Below, piece after piece: positions 1 through 5,336 of a stretch of DNA of 6,627 nt (within the stretch, counting starts at the first letter, position 1; every line of letters begins with the position of its first letter). Where the stretch lies: contig JAJZCX010000089.1 in the NCBI GenBank assembly GCA_021851625.1, positions 1 to 6,627 on the forward strand. Direction: 5' to 3'. The stretch comes from Acidobacteriota bacterium (lineage in GTDB: Bacteria > Acidobacteriota > Terriglobia > Terriglobales > Acidobacteriaceae). Position numbers and translations under genes: made by a program. The notes beneath the pieces were generated by a model. That model did no database searches. It was not told the DNA's origin and was given only the letters and a program-made list of their open reading frames with translations.

Positions 1-1
1 G

Positions 2-343
2 CAGGTGGTCGTTGGCGGCGCGGCGGGTAAGCATGTGCGCAAGGCCGATCTGCTCATCACCGTGGAGACCACGGAGTTGGCGCTGGAGGCGGCGATGATC
101 TTCTTCCAGTACTACCGCGAGCACGCCAATTACTTAGAACGCACCTACGACTTTGTCGAGCGCGTGGGCATCGACAAGGTGCGGCGCGAAACGGTCTACG
201 CCACCGACGCCGAAAAACATGCACTGCTGGAGCGGTTGCGCAAATCCAAAGCGCTCTCCCGCGATGCCTGGCTGGAACGCGATGAGCCGTTTACGCCAAA
301 TCAGTTTGTACAAATCGAACCTGTGGGAGGGAGAGTGCAATGA
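2..343 (+). CDS. nirB: Nitrite reductase [NAD(P)H] large subunit NirB, C-terminal end (5' truncated by window)
   Basis: This is the last 113 codons of a gene that begins before the window. NirB is the cytoplasmic siroheme/[4Fe-4S] and FAD subunit that reduces nitrite to ammonium with NAD(P)H. What is visible matches the extreme C-terminus of the family: a VVGGAAGKHVRKADLL segment, then YYREHANYLERTYDFVERVGIDKVR, which resembles the conserved 'YREEARYLERTAPWIERVG' end of enterobacterial NirB. The cofactor-binding cysteines and the FAD and NAD domains lie outside the window, so catalytic competence cannot be judged. The frame is open to the left edge, and the GTG at 5 is an internal valine, not a start. 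The stop TGA (341-343) overlaps the nirD ATG (340-342), indicating one mRNA and translational coupling. I am confident of the family from the tail motif and the nirD neighbour; assimilatory or respiratory use cannot be told from this piece. Confidence 0.9.
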   Translation, partial: QVVVGGAAGKHVRKADLLITVETTELALEAAMIFFQYYREHANYLERTYDFVERVGIDKVRRETVYATDAEKHALLERLRKSKALSRDAWLERDEPFTPNQFVQIEPVGGRVQ

Positions 344-720
344 ACAACTCGAATTGGGTGCGTGTCACGAAGTGTGAAAACATTCCTCCGCGTGAGGGCC
401 GTGCGGTGCTGCTCGATGGCCGTGAGGTGGCCGTCTTCAATTTGGGCGGACGCTTTCTGGCCTTGGAAAATAGTTGTCCGCATCGTGGCGGCCCGCTGGC
501 CGATGGCATTTTGAACGGAGAAAAAGTAGTCTGCCCACTGCATGCACGCAAGGTCTGTCTCCAGTCGGGTGCGATGGAAAAGGCCGAGGCGCACGAGCCA
601 TGCGTGCAGACCTATTCCGTGCGCGTGCTCGACGGCTATGTCGAACTGCTGGTGCCAGAGTGGCAGCCGCTTTCGGTTCCTTTGAGCGCCAACGTCTTCC
701 CGATTGTGGAAACGGCCTAA
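340..720 (+). CDS. nirD: Nitrite reductase small subunit NirD, Rieske [2Fe-2S] type
   Basis: The gene encodes 126 residues, the usual size for NirD, the small subunit that assembles with NirB in the cytoplasm. The fold is a Rieske domain. The two ligand motifs are intact: C46-P-H48 in NSCPHRGGPLADG and C65-P-L-H68 in VVCPLHARKVCLQSG, so a [2Fe-2S] cluster should bind. Enterobacterial NirD proteins have the Rieske fold but lack these ligands, so this is the cluster-bearing form seen in many other phyla. The ATG overlaps the nirB stop, and GGAGGGAG at 326-333 inside nirB serves as the ribosome binding site. There is no signal peptide, consistent with a cytoplasmic enzyme. The 'HARK' after the second motif differs from the more common 'HGWKF/HNWKI', so a stand-alone Rieske ferredoxin is conceivable, but the overlap with nirB makes NirD clearly preferable. 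Confidence 0.93.
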   Translation: MNNSNWVRVTKCENIPPREGRAVLLDGREVAVFNLGGRFLALENSCPHRGGPLADGILNGEKVVCPLHARKVCLQSGAMEKAEAHEPCVQTYSVRVLDGYVELLVPEWQPLSVPLSANVFPIVETA

Positions 721-758
721 GCGCGTCGCCGCAATCCGTGGGGCGCGGCATGAAAGAA

Positions 759-783
759 TAGAGGCGTGCAGGCGCAGCCTCTA
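759..783 (+). promoter_or_regulatory. Intercistronic hairpin 1 between nirD and the HemD-GAF-ANTAR gene
   Basis: Bases 759-765 (TAGAGGC) pair perfectly with 777-783 (GCCTCTA). After a bulged G at 766 the helix continues with 767-769 against 774-776, closing a 4-base loop AGGC at 770-773. This gives ten base pairs, seven of them uninterrupted. No T-tract follows (CTACGTGTGC), so it is not an intrinsic terminator. It could protect the nirBD mRNA end, attenuate the downstream gene, or be the first half of an ANTAR-type dual hairpin. If the C769-G774 pair opens, the six-base loop reads CAGGCG. This has G at position 4 but not A at position 1, so the match to the ANTAR target consensus is only partial. 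Confidence 0.5.
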
Positions 784-796
784 CGTGTGCTTTCTG

Positions 797-817
797 ACGC
801 GGTAAAAGAGCCTGCGT
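797..817 (+). promoter_or_regulatory. Intercistronic hairpin 2, just upstream of the HemD-GAF-ANTAR gene
   Basis: Bases 797-800 (ACGC) pair with 814-817 (GCGT). After a bulged T at 813, G801-G802 pair with C811-C812, leaving an A-rich eight-base loop TAAAAGAG (803-810). The helix is weaker than hairpin 1 and starts 13 bases after it. It also competes with a small CTGC/GCAG stem at 812-822. The tandem arrangement in front of a gene for an RNA-binding ANTAR protein is suggestive, but the loop does not give a clean A1-G4 hexaloop and the pairing could be chance. Confidence 0.25.
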
Positions 818-835
818 TGCAGTGAACGGTGCGCG

Positions 836-847
836 AAAGGGGGAAGG
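836..847 (+). promoter_or_regulatory. Ribosome binding site that decides the start of the HemD-GAF-ANTAR gene
   Basis: The purine-rich stretch AAAGGGGGAAGG ends one base before the ATG at 849, with the AGGGG core 5-6 bases away. The in-frame GTG at 822 has no such sequence upstream (it is preceded by CCTGCGTTGCA). The ATG at 849 is therefore preferred. Confidence 0.7.
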
Positions 848-848
848 C

Positions 849-2498
849 ATGCCACAAGCGAGCTTTCAAGGATTGCGAGTGCTGGCGCTCGAGAACCGTC
901 GGGCGAATGAGATTGCGCGCCTGATTGAAACCTATGGTGGCGCTCCGACCGTGACCCCGGCCATGCGCGAGGTTCCACTCGCCTCCAACCAGGAGGCGTT
1001 GCTCTTTGCCGCTGCGTTGCTGCGTGGAGAGTTGGACCTGGTCATCTTTCTGACGGGCGCGGGCATTCGCACGCTGATGAACTCTGTGGAGACGCAATAT
1101 GACCGCGAGGAGTTTCTCGCTGCACTCCGTCAGGTGAAAGTGGCTGCGCGCGGGCCGAAGCCCTCCTCTGTGCTCAAAGAATTCCAAATTCCCATTACCG
1201 CTACAGCGCCGGAGCCATGCACGTGGCGTGAGTTAATGGAGTCCATCGAAAGCGCTGTCGGCAAGGACATGCGCGGCATGCGTATTGCCGTGCAGGAGTA
1301 TGGCGCGCCCAATCCAGAGCTGTTGGCGGAACTGGAAGAGCGCGGTGCCAGCGTGATGCGTGTTCCCGTCTACCAATGGGCGCTGCCAGAGGATGTGGCG
1401 CAGTTGCGTGAGACCGTGCACGACATTGTGGAGCGCCGCGTCGATGTGGTGCTCTTTATGAGCGCGGTGCAGATCGTGCACCTCTGCCAGATTGCCGAGC
1501 AGATGCGCTGTCTCGACAGCCTCTACGCTGGGCTGCGCGCAACGGTGGTTCTCTCCATTGGCCCCAGCACATCCGACGAGTTGCGCCGCCGCGGCTTGGA
1601 ACCAGACATGGAGCCGTCACATCCGAAGATGGGCTTCCTCGTCAATGAAGCCGCGCAATGTGCAGCCGAATTGTTGGCCGCCAAACGCGCCGAGCATGGA
1701 CTCATCAAAATGCCCAAGACGGGCAATGTGATCGCGCGCGCTGTGCAGAATTTTGTGCATGAGGCCGCGCCCGCGCTTCTGCGCAAAACAAAAAAAGAAA
1801 CCACAGACATTGAGTTTCTGCACGCCATCGGCAGTCGTATGGCCGATGCCGATCCCTTCCACGCCGTGTTGGAGCAGATCGTGGACTTTGTCTCCACGCT
1901 TTTCTCCTGCGACTCTTGCTTCATCTATGTATTGGAGCAGGATCGACTGGTGTTACGCGCCAGCAAAAATCCACATGCAGATGTGGTCGATCATTTGGGC
2001 TTGCGATTGGGCCAGGGCATCACCGGCTGGGTGGGCCAGCATCGTGAGCCAGTGGTCATTCCCGCCAATGCGCTGAAAGACCCACGTTTCAAGACCTTCA
2101 AAAATCTGCCGGAGGATCTCTTTGAAGCCTTTCTCTCCGTGCCGATTCTCTGCCGCGGCAAGCTGGTGGGCGTCATCAACGTACAACATCGCCAACCCTA
2201 CTACCACACGCCACGCGAGGTGCAGACCATCTCCACCATCGGTTTTTTGGTGGGCGGTGAGATTGAAATGGCGCGGCTGGAGAGCGAAAAGAACAGCTTG
2301 TCAGAGCAGTTGGAGACGCGCAAGCTGGTCGAGCGCGCCAAGGGAATTTTGCAACGCGATCTGGGCCTGACCGAAGAGCAGGCGTACAAAACGATGCAGA
2401 AGGAAAGTCGTCAGCGGCGCAAGTCCATGCGCGATATCTCCGAGGCTGTCATTCTGAGCGAAGAGCTACGCCGCGACCAGCCCGCTAGAAAAGCATAG
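849..2498 (+). CDS. HemD-like (uroporphyrinogen-III synthase fold) - GAF - ANTAR fusion, probable nitrite/siroheme-linked antitermination regulator
   Basis: This 549-residue protein has three parts. Residues about 8-275 form a HemD fold: GLRVLALENRRA at the start, then LVIFLTGAGIRTL, VKVAARGPKPSSVL, RVPVYQWALP, FMSAVQI and the typical SIGPSTSDELRRRGLEPD near its end. Residues about 320-475 are a GAF domain (IGSRMADADPFHAVLEQIV, then LRLGQGITGWVGQHREPVVIP, then FLSVPILCRGKLVGVINVQH). Residues about 485-540 are an ANTAR domain after a short coiled coil, with RKLVERAKGILQRDLGLTEEQAY and the late basic, Ser-containing helix. ANTAR proteins such as NasR and AmiR bind paired RNA hairpins and prevent transcription termination. 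HemD normally cyclises hydroxymethylbilane to uroporphyrinogen III, the siroheme precursor. Its position after nirBD suggests that it controls nitrite reductase genes. Whether the HemD part is still an enzyme or only a sensor cannot be decided here. I chose ATG 849 over the in-frame GTG 822 because of its ribosome binding site. The gene ends 19 bases from the convergent ClC gene. Confidence 0.88.
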   Translation: MPQASFQGLRVLALENRRANEIARLIETYGGAPTVTPAMREVPLASNQEALLFAAALLRGELDLVIFLTGAGIRTLMNSVETQYDREEFLAALRQVKVAARGPKPSSVLKEFQIPITATAPEPCTWRELMESIESAVGKDMRGMRIAVQEYGAPNPELLAELEERGASVMRVPVYQWALPEDVAQLRETVHDIVERRVDVVLFMSAVQIVHLCQIAEQMRCLDSLYAGLRATVVLSIGPSTSDELRRRGLEPDMEPSHPKMGFLVNEAAQCAAELLAAKRAEHGLIKMPKTGNVIARAVQNFVHEAAPALLRKTKKETTDIEFLHAIGSRMADADPFHAVLEQIVDFVSTLFSCDSCFIYVLEQDRLVLRASKNPHADVVDHLGLRLGQGITGWVGQHREPVVIPANALKDPRFKTFKNLPEDLFEAFLSVPILCRGKLVGVINVQHRQPYYHTPREVQTISTIGFLVGGEIEMARLESEKNSLSEQLETRKLVERAKGILQRDLGLTEEQAYKTMQKESRQRRKSMRDISEAVILSEELRRDQPARKA

Positions 2499-2517
2499 GC
2501 CGTAAGCGCAGACGCAT

Positions 2518-3909
2518 TCAAGGTGTGGCCTGTGCTTGTAGCTCGGCTCCATCGTGCAAGCGCTGGTCCCCAGATGCCGATGCGTCGCCGGAGACCGCAT
2601 AGGCTACCGCTGCGCCGATCAATGCAGGAACGATGAAGCTGTGCCCGCCCGTCGCTTCTGCGACAAAGACCACTGCGGCCAACGGTGCTTTATATCCCGC
2701 CGCGATAAATGCAGCCATGCCCACGGCTGCATACATCTCCAATCCTGGGCTATGCACGATGGACTGCGCAAAGGCCGTGCCCAGCGCGCCGCCTGTTAAA
2801 AACAACGGAACAAACATGGCGCTAACGCCGCCAGAGGCCAGCGTGAAGAGTGTTGCCGCCAGCTTGAACACAGAGAACGTAAGCAGTTCCAGCGTGCTGT
2901 GATGCGTGGTGAGAATCGCGTCGACTGCTTCATAGTTCGGGCCGATGGGCACCAGCGTTCCCGGGTAGAGTTGCAAAAAGAGCAGTGCGCACAACCCTGT
3001 CAGTAGGCCGCCCAGTGCCAGTTTTTTCCAATGCGCGATGCGCCACTGCACAAAGAATCCACGCACGCGCCGAAACGTAATTACGAAGGCCATTGCCACC
3101 AAGCCAACCAACAGGCCCAGCAGTGCACACCAGCCTAAATCGCGGCCAGTATACGTGGCCGTACTGGCGAAGTTGAACAACGGCGCACCGCCGAGGAAGA
3201 TGCTGAGCGTGCCGTAGGAAATAACGGAGGCGATCAGCGAGGGCACCAGGGCTTCGTGCGCCAAGTCGTCTTTGTAGGGCATCTCCAATGCAAAGACGAT
3301 GCCGGTGAGCGGCGCGCGAAAGACGGCAGACATGCCCGCAGCCGCGCCGCAAATAAGCAAAATGCGACGATCGCGCGCGTCCAGCCGCAGATAGCGACGC
3401 AATGCATACACGGCATGCAGACGGGTCCACAGCCAGGAACCCAGTGCGCCACCGCCGTAGATGCTCGGCCCTTCCAACGCAGCGCTGCCGCCAAAGCCAA
3501 CCGAGGCAATCGCTGCGGCGATCTTGGCAAAAAATGGGCGCACGTTGATGGCACCTTCATGCTCGTGATACGAGCAGATGATCTCCTCGGTCGAATGCTC
3601 GTCCGGGTTGGGCGTGCAGAATTGCATAATCACGCCAGCCAGCGCCGAGCCAAACAACAGGCCGGGAACGATCATCCAATGATGATGCAGATATTGCCCC
3701 AACACCGCTGGCCAAAGTTTATTGAGCAGTATGTAAGCAATCGCGGTGATGGCCAGTCCGGTCAAAATGCCCAGCACGGGCGCAATCAGCAGCCATTTAT
3801 ACAGGTCGCGTGAGTAGACGGCGGCCAAGTCCTGACGCACGAGCAAGGGAAGCCTGCGCAGTAGTGGATGCCGTTCCGACCAATGGCTTTTGTGTTCGTG
3901 TGCGTTCAT
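2518..3909 (-). CDS. ClC-family anion transporter (probable H+/anion exchanger) with an atypical selectivity-filter region
   Basis: This 463-residue integral membrane protein, with many hydrophobic helices starting near residue 39, is the usual length of a bacterial ClC without CBS domains. ClC proteins move chloride or similar anions across the inner membrane as channels or as anion/proton exchangers. Visible hallmarks are GGSAALEGPSIYGGG, whose E146 corresponds to the external gating glutamate. APLTGIVFALEM contains E209 at the position of the internal proton glutamate, which favours an exchanger. SGGVSAMFVPLFLTGG contains the F366-x-P368 anion motif. The usual GSGIP motif before E146 is absent; the region reads PDEHSTEEIICSYH, like the 'TDEVIRAYH' variants of other ClC subgroups. 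The C-terminus reads SGDASASGDQ, apparently without the conserved anion-coordinating tyrosine. The ATG at 3909 overlaps the marR stop (ATGA), so it is co-transcribed and probably controlled by that regulator. A longer reading frame reaches 4191, but this only antisenses marR coding. The anion is unknown; no fluoride riboswitch is seen. Confidence 0.9.
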   Translation of the reverse strand: MNAHEHKSHWSERHPLLRRLPLLVRQDLAAVYSRDLYKWLLIAPVLGILTGLAITAIAYILLNKLWPAVLGQYLHHHWMIVPGLLFGSALAGVIMQFCTPNPDEHSTEEIICSYHEHEGAINVRPFFAKIAAAIASVGFGGSAALEGPSIYGGGALGSWLWTRLHAVYALRRYLRLDARDRRILLICGAAAGMSAVFRAPLTGIVFALEMPYKDDLAHEALVPSLIASVISYGTLSIFLGGAPLFNFASTATYTGRDLGWCALLGLLVGLVAMAFVITFRRVRGFFVQWRIAHWKKLALGGLLTGLCALLFLQLYPGTLVPIGPNYEAVDAILTTHHSTLELLTFSVFKLAATLFTLASGGVSAMFVPLFLTGGALGTAFAQSIVHSPGLEMYAAVGMAAFIAAGYKAPLAAVVFVAEATGGHSFIVPALIGAAVAYAVSGDASASGDQRLHDGAELQAQATP

Positions 3910-4391
3910 TCCAGTTGCAAGTCCTTCGGTGCAGAGCGCGGAAACTGATCCAGATGCGCCAGCCACAGTGGTATGCGCGCAATCTCTTGTTGGTGCAGCC
4001 GGGTCAGCCGGTTTAACAGCTTTTTTCCTTCGGGTGTCAGCGAGACCAATACGGAACGTCCATCTTGCTTGGACTGTCGTTTGCTCACCAAGCCACGTTG
4101 CGCAGCGCGTTCCACCAGGCCCACAACGGAGTTGTGCCGCTCCTGCAAAAACTCCGCCAAGTCGGAAAGTGTAGCCTTGCCGTTCTCGCAAAATCCAGCG
4201 ATGCCGAGCAGAAGTTGATGTTGTTGTGGCGTTACGTCACAGGAGCGGGCCGCCGCTTCACTAAAGCGCACAAACTTTCGCAACGTGTAGCGAAAGAATG
4301 CCAACTCGCGTACGCCTGGGCGAACCAGCTTGGGTGCGCGCGCGATTTTCTTTTTGGGTGGAAGGGGCTGGGTTGGGCGTTTGCCACTCAT
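3906..4391 (-). CDS. MarR-family winged-helix transcriptional regulator
   Basis: This 161-residue protein has the MarR layout. A basic Pro/Lys-rich N-terminus (residues 1-25) is followed by a helical dimerisation region. The winged helix follows: TPQQHQLLLGIAG, ATLSDLAEFLQERHNSVVGLVERAAQRGLV as the recognition part (about 73-102), and SKRQSKQDGRSVLVSLTPEGKKLL as the wing, with the conserved D110-x-R112. Such proteins bind palindromic operators as dimers and are often released by small ligands. The stop overlaps the start of the ClC gene, so the two form an operon and the transporter is the likely target. The ATG at 4391 is the only Met in the protein. The next upstream option, GTG at 4445, has no ribosome binding site and would place the palindrome inside the coding region. 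The ATG lies six bases after a perfect TATAAT, so the message is probably leaderless. The ligand is unknown. Confidence 0.88.
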   Translation of the reverse strand: MSGKRPTQPLPPKKKIARAPKLVRPGVRELAFFRYTLRKFVRFSEAAARSCDVTPQQHQLLLGIAGFCENGKATLSDLAEFLQERHNSVVGLVERAAQRGLVSKRQSKQDGRSVLVSLTPEGKKLLNRLTRLHQQEIARIPLWLAHLDQFPRSAPKDLQLE

Positions 4392-4392
4392 G

Positions 4393-4425
4393 GAAAAATT
4401 ATATCGTAATGCGATATAATTTTTC
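4393..4425. promoter_or_regulatory. Perfect 33-bp palindrome, candidate MarR operator
   Basis: The arms GAAAAATTATATCG (4393-4406) and CGATATAATTTTTC (4412-4425) are perfect reverse complements of 14 bases, separated by TAATG (4407-4411). The element begins two bases upstream of the marR ATG and covers its promoter. A dimeric regulator bound here would block RNA polymerase, which fits autoregulation of the marR-ClC operon. The AT-rich arms with a CG pair at the inner edge stand out sharply from the GC-rich surroundings. As RNA it could also fold into a hairpin, but the TATAAT inside it argues for a DNA site. Confidence 0.75.
4398..4403 (-). promoter_or_regulatory. -10 element (TATAAT) of the marR-ClC operon, implying a leaderless transcript
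   Basis: Read on the - strand, TATAAT occupies 4403 to 4398, followed by TTTTCC and the ATG at 4391. With usual -10 to start-site spacing, transcription would begin at or within a base or two of the A of the ATG. No Shine-Dalgarno sequence precedes the ATG, which fits leaderless translation. The -35 region 17-18 bases upstream (around GCGAAA) is a poor match to TTGACA. By symmetry of the palindrome a second TATAAT faces the other way at 4415-4420. Confidence 0.55.
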
Positions 4426-4494
4426 GCGCGTACAGATGCGTTCACGCAGGTCAGTTTCGCAAACAGAAAAATAAATTTGAATTTTGTGGCGTAG

Positions 4495-5106
4495 TTATTT
4501 TTTGGGATGCGCCAATTGGCGGGCTGGACAGTCGGGCAACTCGCAGAGGGGCAATCCGGCCAGAGTGTGCAGCAATTGTTTGCGTTCATCGCTGGCGGGT
4601 TGCTCGGCCAGTACTTCGCGGCGCAGTTCGCCCAATTGCGCCAGGTGCACTCCGAATTCCGGTGCAAGTTGCGCGTCGATTTCCTTGCGCAGCCGCTGCG
4701 CCAGCGCCGGGCTTTCGCCCGCGGTGGAGATGGCGATTTGCAAGTCGCCACGCTCGACGATGGAAGGGAAATAAAAATCGCAGTTCGGCGGATCGTCCAC
4801 AGAGTTGCACAGAATGCCGCGTTCGCTGGCGAGCGTGAAGATATGGTGATTCACTTCGGGCGATGATGTGGCCGCGATGACAAGGAACATTCCATCGAGA
4901 TCGTTGGGAACAAACGCGCGCTGATGCCAGAGAATTTTTTTCTCAGCGGCTTGTTGTGCAACTGCGGGCAGGGCCTCTGGAGCAACGACGGTGACCTGCG
5001 CTCCAGCGTGCAACAGGCTGGAGATTTTTTCAGCGGCAACATTGCCTGCGCCCGCCACCAGGCAGAGCCGTCCGGCGAGCTTCAAGAAGATGGGAAACAA
5101 GGGCAC
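4495..5106 (-). CDS. Precorrin-2 dehydrogenase / sirohydrochlorin ferrochelatase (siroheme synthase N-terminal domain, CysG-N/Met8 type)
   Basis: This 203-residue cytoplasmic enzyme oxidises precorrin-2 to sirohydrochlorin with NAD+ and usually also inserts Fe2+ to give siroheme. The N-terminal Rossmann motif is LVAGAGNVAAEKISSLL (residues 16-32). CNSVDDPPNCDFYFPSIVERGDLQIAISTAG (100-130) is the family signature. It includes Asp104, which lines up with the catalytic Asp of CysG (NVVD), and it is followed by ESPALAQRLRKEID. The C-terminal methyltransferase (SUMT) domain of enterobacterial CysG is absent, so a separate uroporphyrinogen-III methyltransferase must be encoded elsewhere. The start is a GTG at 5106, chosen because AGGAG (5117 to 5113) precedes it by six bases. 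Siroheme is the NirB cofactor, which ties the gene to nirBD across the marR-ClC pair. The 103 bases downstream to marR are AT-rich and hold no convincing GC-stem terminator. It could carry names such as cysG, sirC or ylnF; the choice is not forced by the sequence. Confidence 0.9.
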   Translation of the reverse strand: MPLFPIFLKLAGRLCLVAGAGNVAAEKISSLLHAGAQVTVVAPEALPAVAQQAAEKKILWHQRAFVPNDLDGMFLVIAATSSPEVNHHIFTLASERGILCNSVDDPPNCDFYFPSIVERGDLQIAISTAGESPALAQRLRKEIDAQLAPEFGVHLAQLGELRREVLAEQPASDERKQLLHTLAGLPLCELPDCPARQLAHPKK

Positions 5107-5112
5107 GGCGCG

Positions 5113-5117
5113 CTCCT
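5113..5117 (-). promoter_or_regulatory. Ribosome binding site fixing the GTG start of the siroheme synthase gene
   Basis: AGGAG on the - strand (5117 to 5113) is followed by six bases and then GTG at 5106. It supports the GTG start, and the protein then begins MPLFPIFLKL directly before the Rossmann fold as in relatives. Confidence 0.75.
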
Positions 5118-5123
5118 AATGTG

Positions 5124-5129
5124 ATTTTA
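5124..5129 (-). promoter_or_regulatory. Possible -10 element for the siroheme synthase gene
   Basis: TAAAAT on the - strand (5129 to 5124) differs from TATAAT at one position and would give a leader of roughly ten to fifteen bases including the AGGAG. No good -35 is visible 16-18 bases upstream. A second weak candidate further up is TTGCAC with a 17-base spacer and GATAGC (roughly 5202-5174). Neither is convincing alone. Confidence 0.25.
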
Positions 5130-5235
5130 GGCCAAGAAGCCGAAAATCCTTCGATGCGCCTGCTGCTTGCGCTATCGGAAAATGGAACGGAGAGTGCAAG
5201 AAAATTCGCAGCTTTTCAGAGTTTATATAGTGAGA

Positions 5236-5289
5236 AAAAATCCAGAGAATGCTGGCTACTTCCATGCAGCATGCACTCTCTGGATTTTT
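5236..5289 (-). terminator. Long hairpin downstream of rpoD, possible bidirectional terminator
   Basis: AAAAATCCAGAGA (5236-5248) is exactly complementary to TCTCTGGATTTTT (5277-5289). Inside, ATGCTG (5249-5254) pairs with CAGCAT (5267-5272), with GCAC (5273-5276) left as a bulge and a 12-base loop. The 13 outer pairs carry A-tract and T-tract flanks, so RNA read from either strand ends in a run of U. For rpoD it begins about 50 bases after the stop codon at 5337. The stem is only moderately GC-rich and the loop region is long, so its efficiency is uncertain. Confidence 0.55.
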
Positions 5290-5306
5290 CGCTTCGCTCA
5301 GAATGA
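5236..5306. repeat. Putative dispersed palindromic (REP-like) repeat with CTTCGCTCAGAATGAC tail
   Basis: The palindrome at 5236-5289 runs directly into CGCTTCGCTCAGAATGAC (5290-5306). On the other strand this reads GTCATTCTGAGCGAAGCG followed by AAAAATCC. From general knowledge, near-identical 'GTCATTCTGAGCGAAGCGAAGAATC' strings recur in intergenic regions of many bacterial genomes, Acidobacteria among them. Only one copy lies in this window, so its repeat nature is inferred and not seen. Its position between two genes, with an internal inverted repeat, fits a short non-autonomous palindromic element. Confidence 0.5.
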
Positions 5307-5336
5307 CTCGGCGTTTTTTATTGCAGATACAGCGAA

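Noticed and set aside
822..848. GTG at 822 as the start of the HemD-GAF-ANTAR protein
   Set aside because: It is in frame but has no ribosome binding site, whereas ATG 849 has a strong purine-rich one and directly precedes the HemD fold.
2496..2531. Possible terminator between the convergent HemD-GAF-ANTAR and ClC genes
   Set aside because: Only a 5-bp AGGCC/GGCCT pairing with a long loop and no T-tract is seen; not enough to call.
3256..3813. 185-residue + strand reading frame opposite the ClC gene
   Set aside because: It lies fully antisense to a well-supported membrane protein gene and shows no recognisable motif or ribosome binding site.
3910..4191. N-terminal extension of the ClC protein by 94 residues
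   Set aside because: The extension is antisense-frame overlap with the marR coding sequence, and the ATGA overlap at 3906-3909 gives the natural start.
4471..4484. AT-rich AAATTTGAATTT near the end of the siroheme synthase gene as terminator or operator
   Set aside because: A very short, purely AT palindrome with no GC stem; not distinguishable from chance.
4392..4751. N-terminal extension of MarR to 281 residues
   Set aside because: It would run through the palindrome and into the siroheme synthase gene in another frame; the extra sequence has no MarR similarity.
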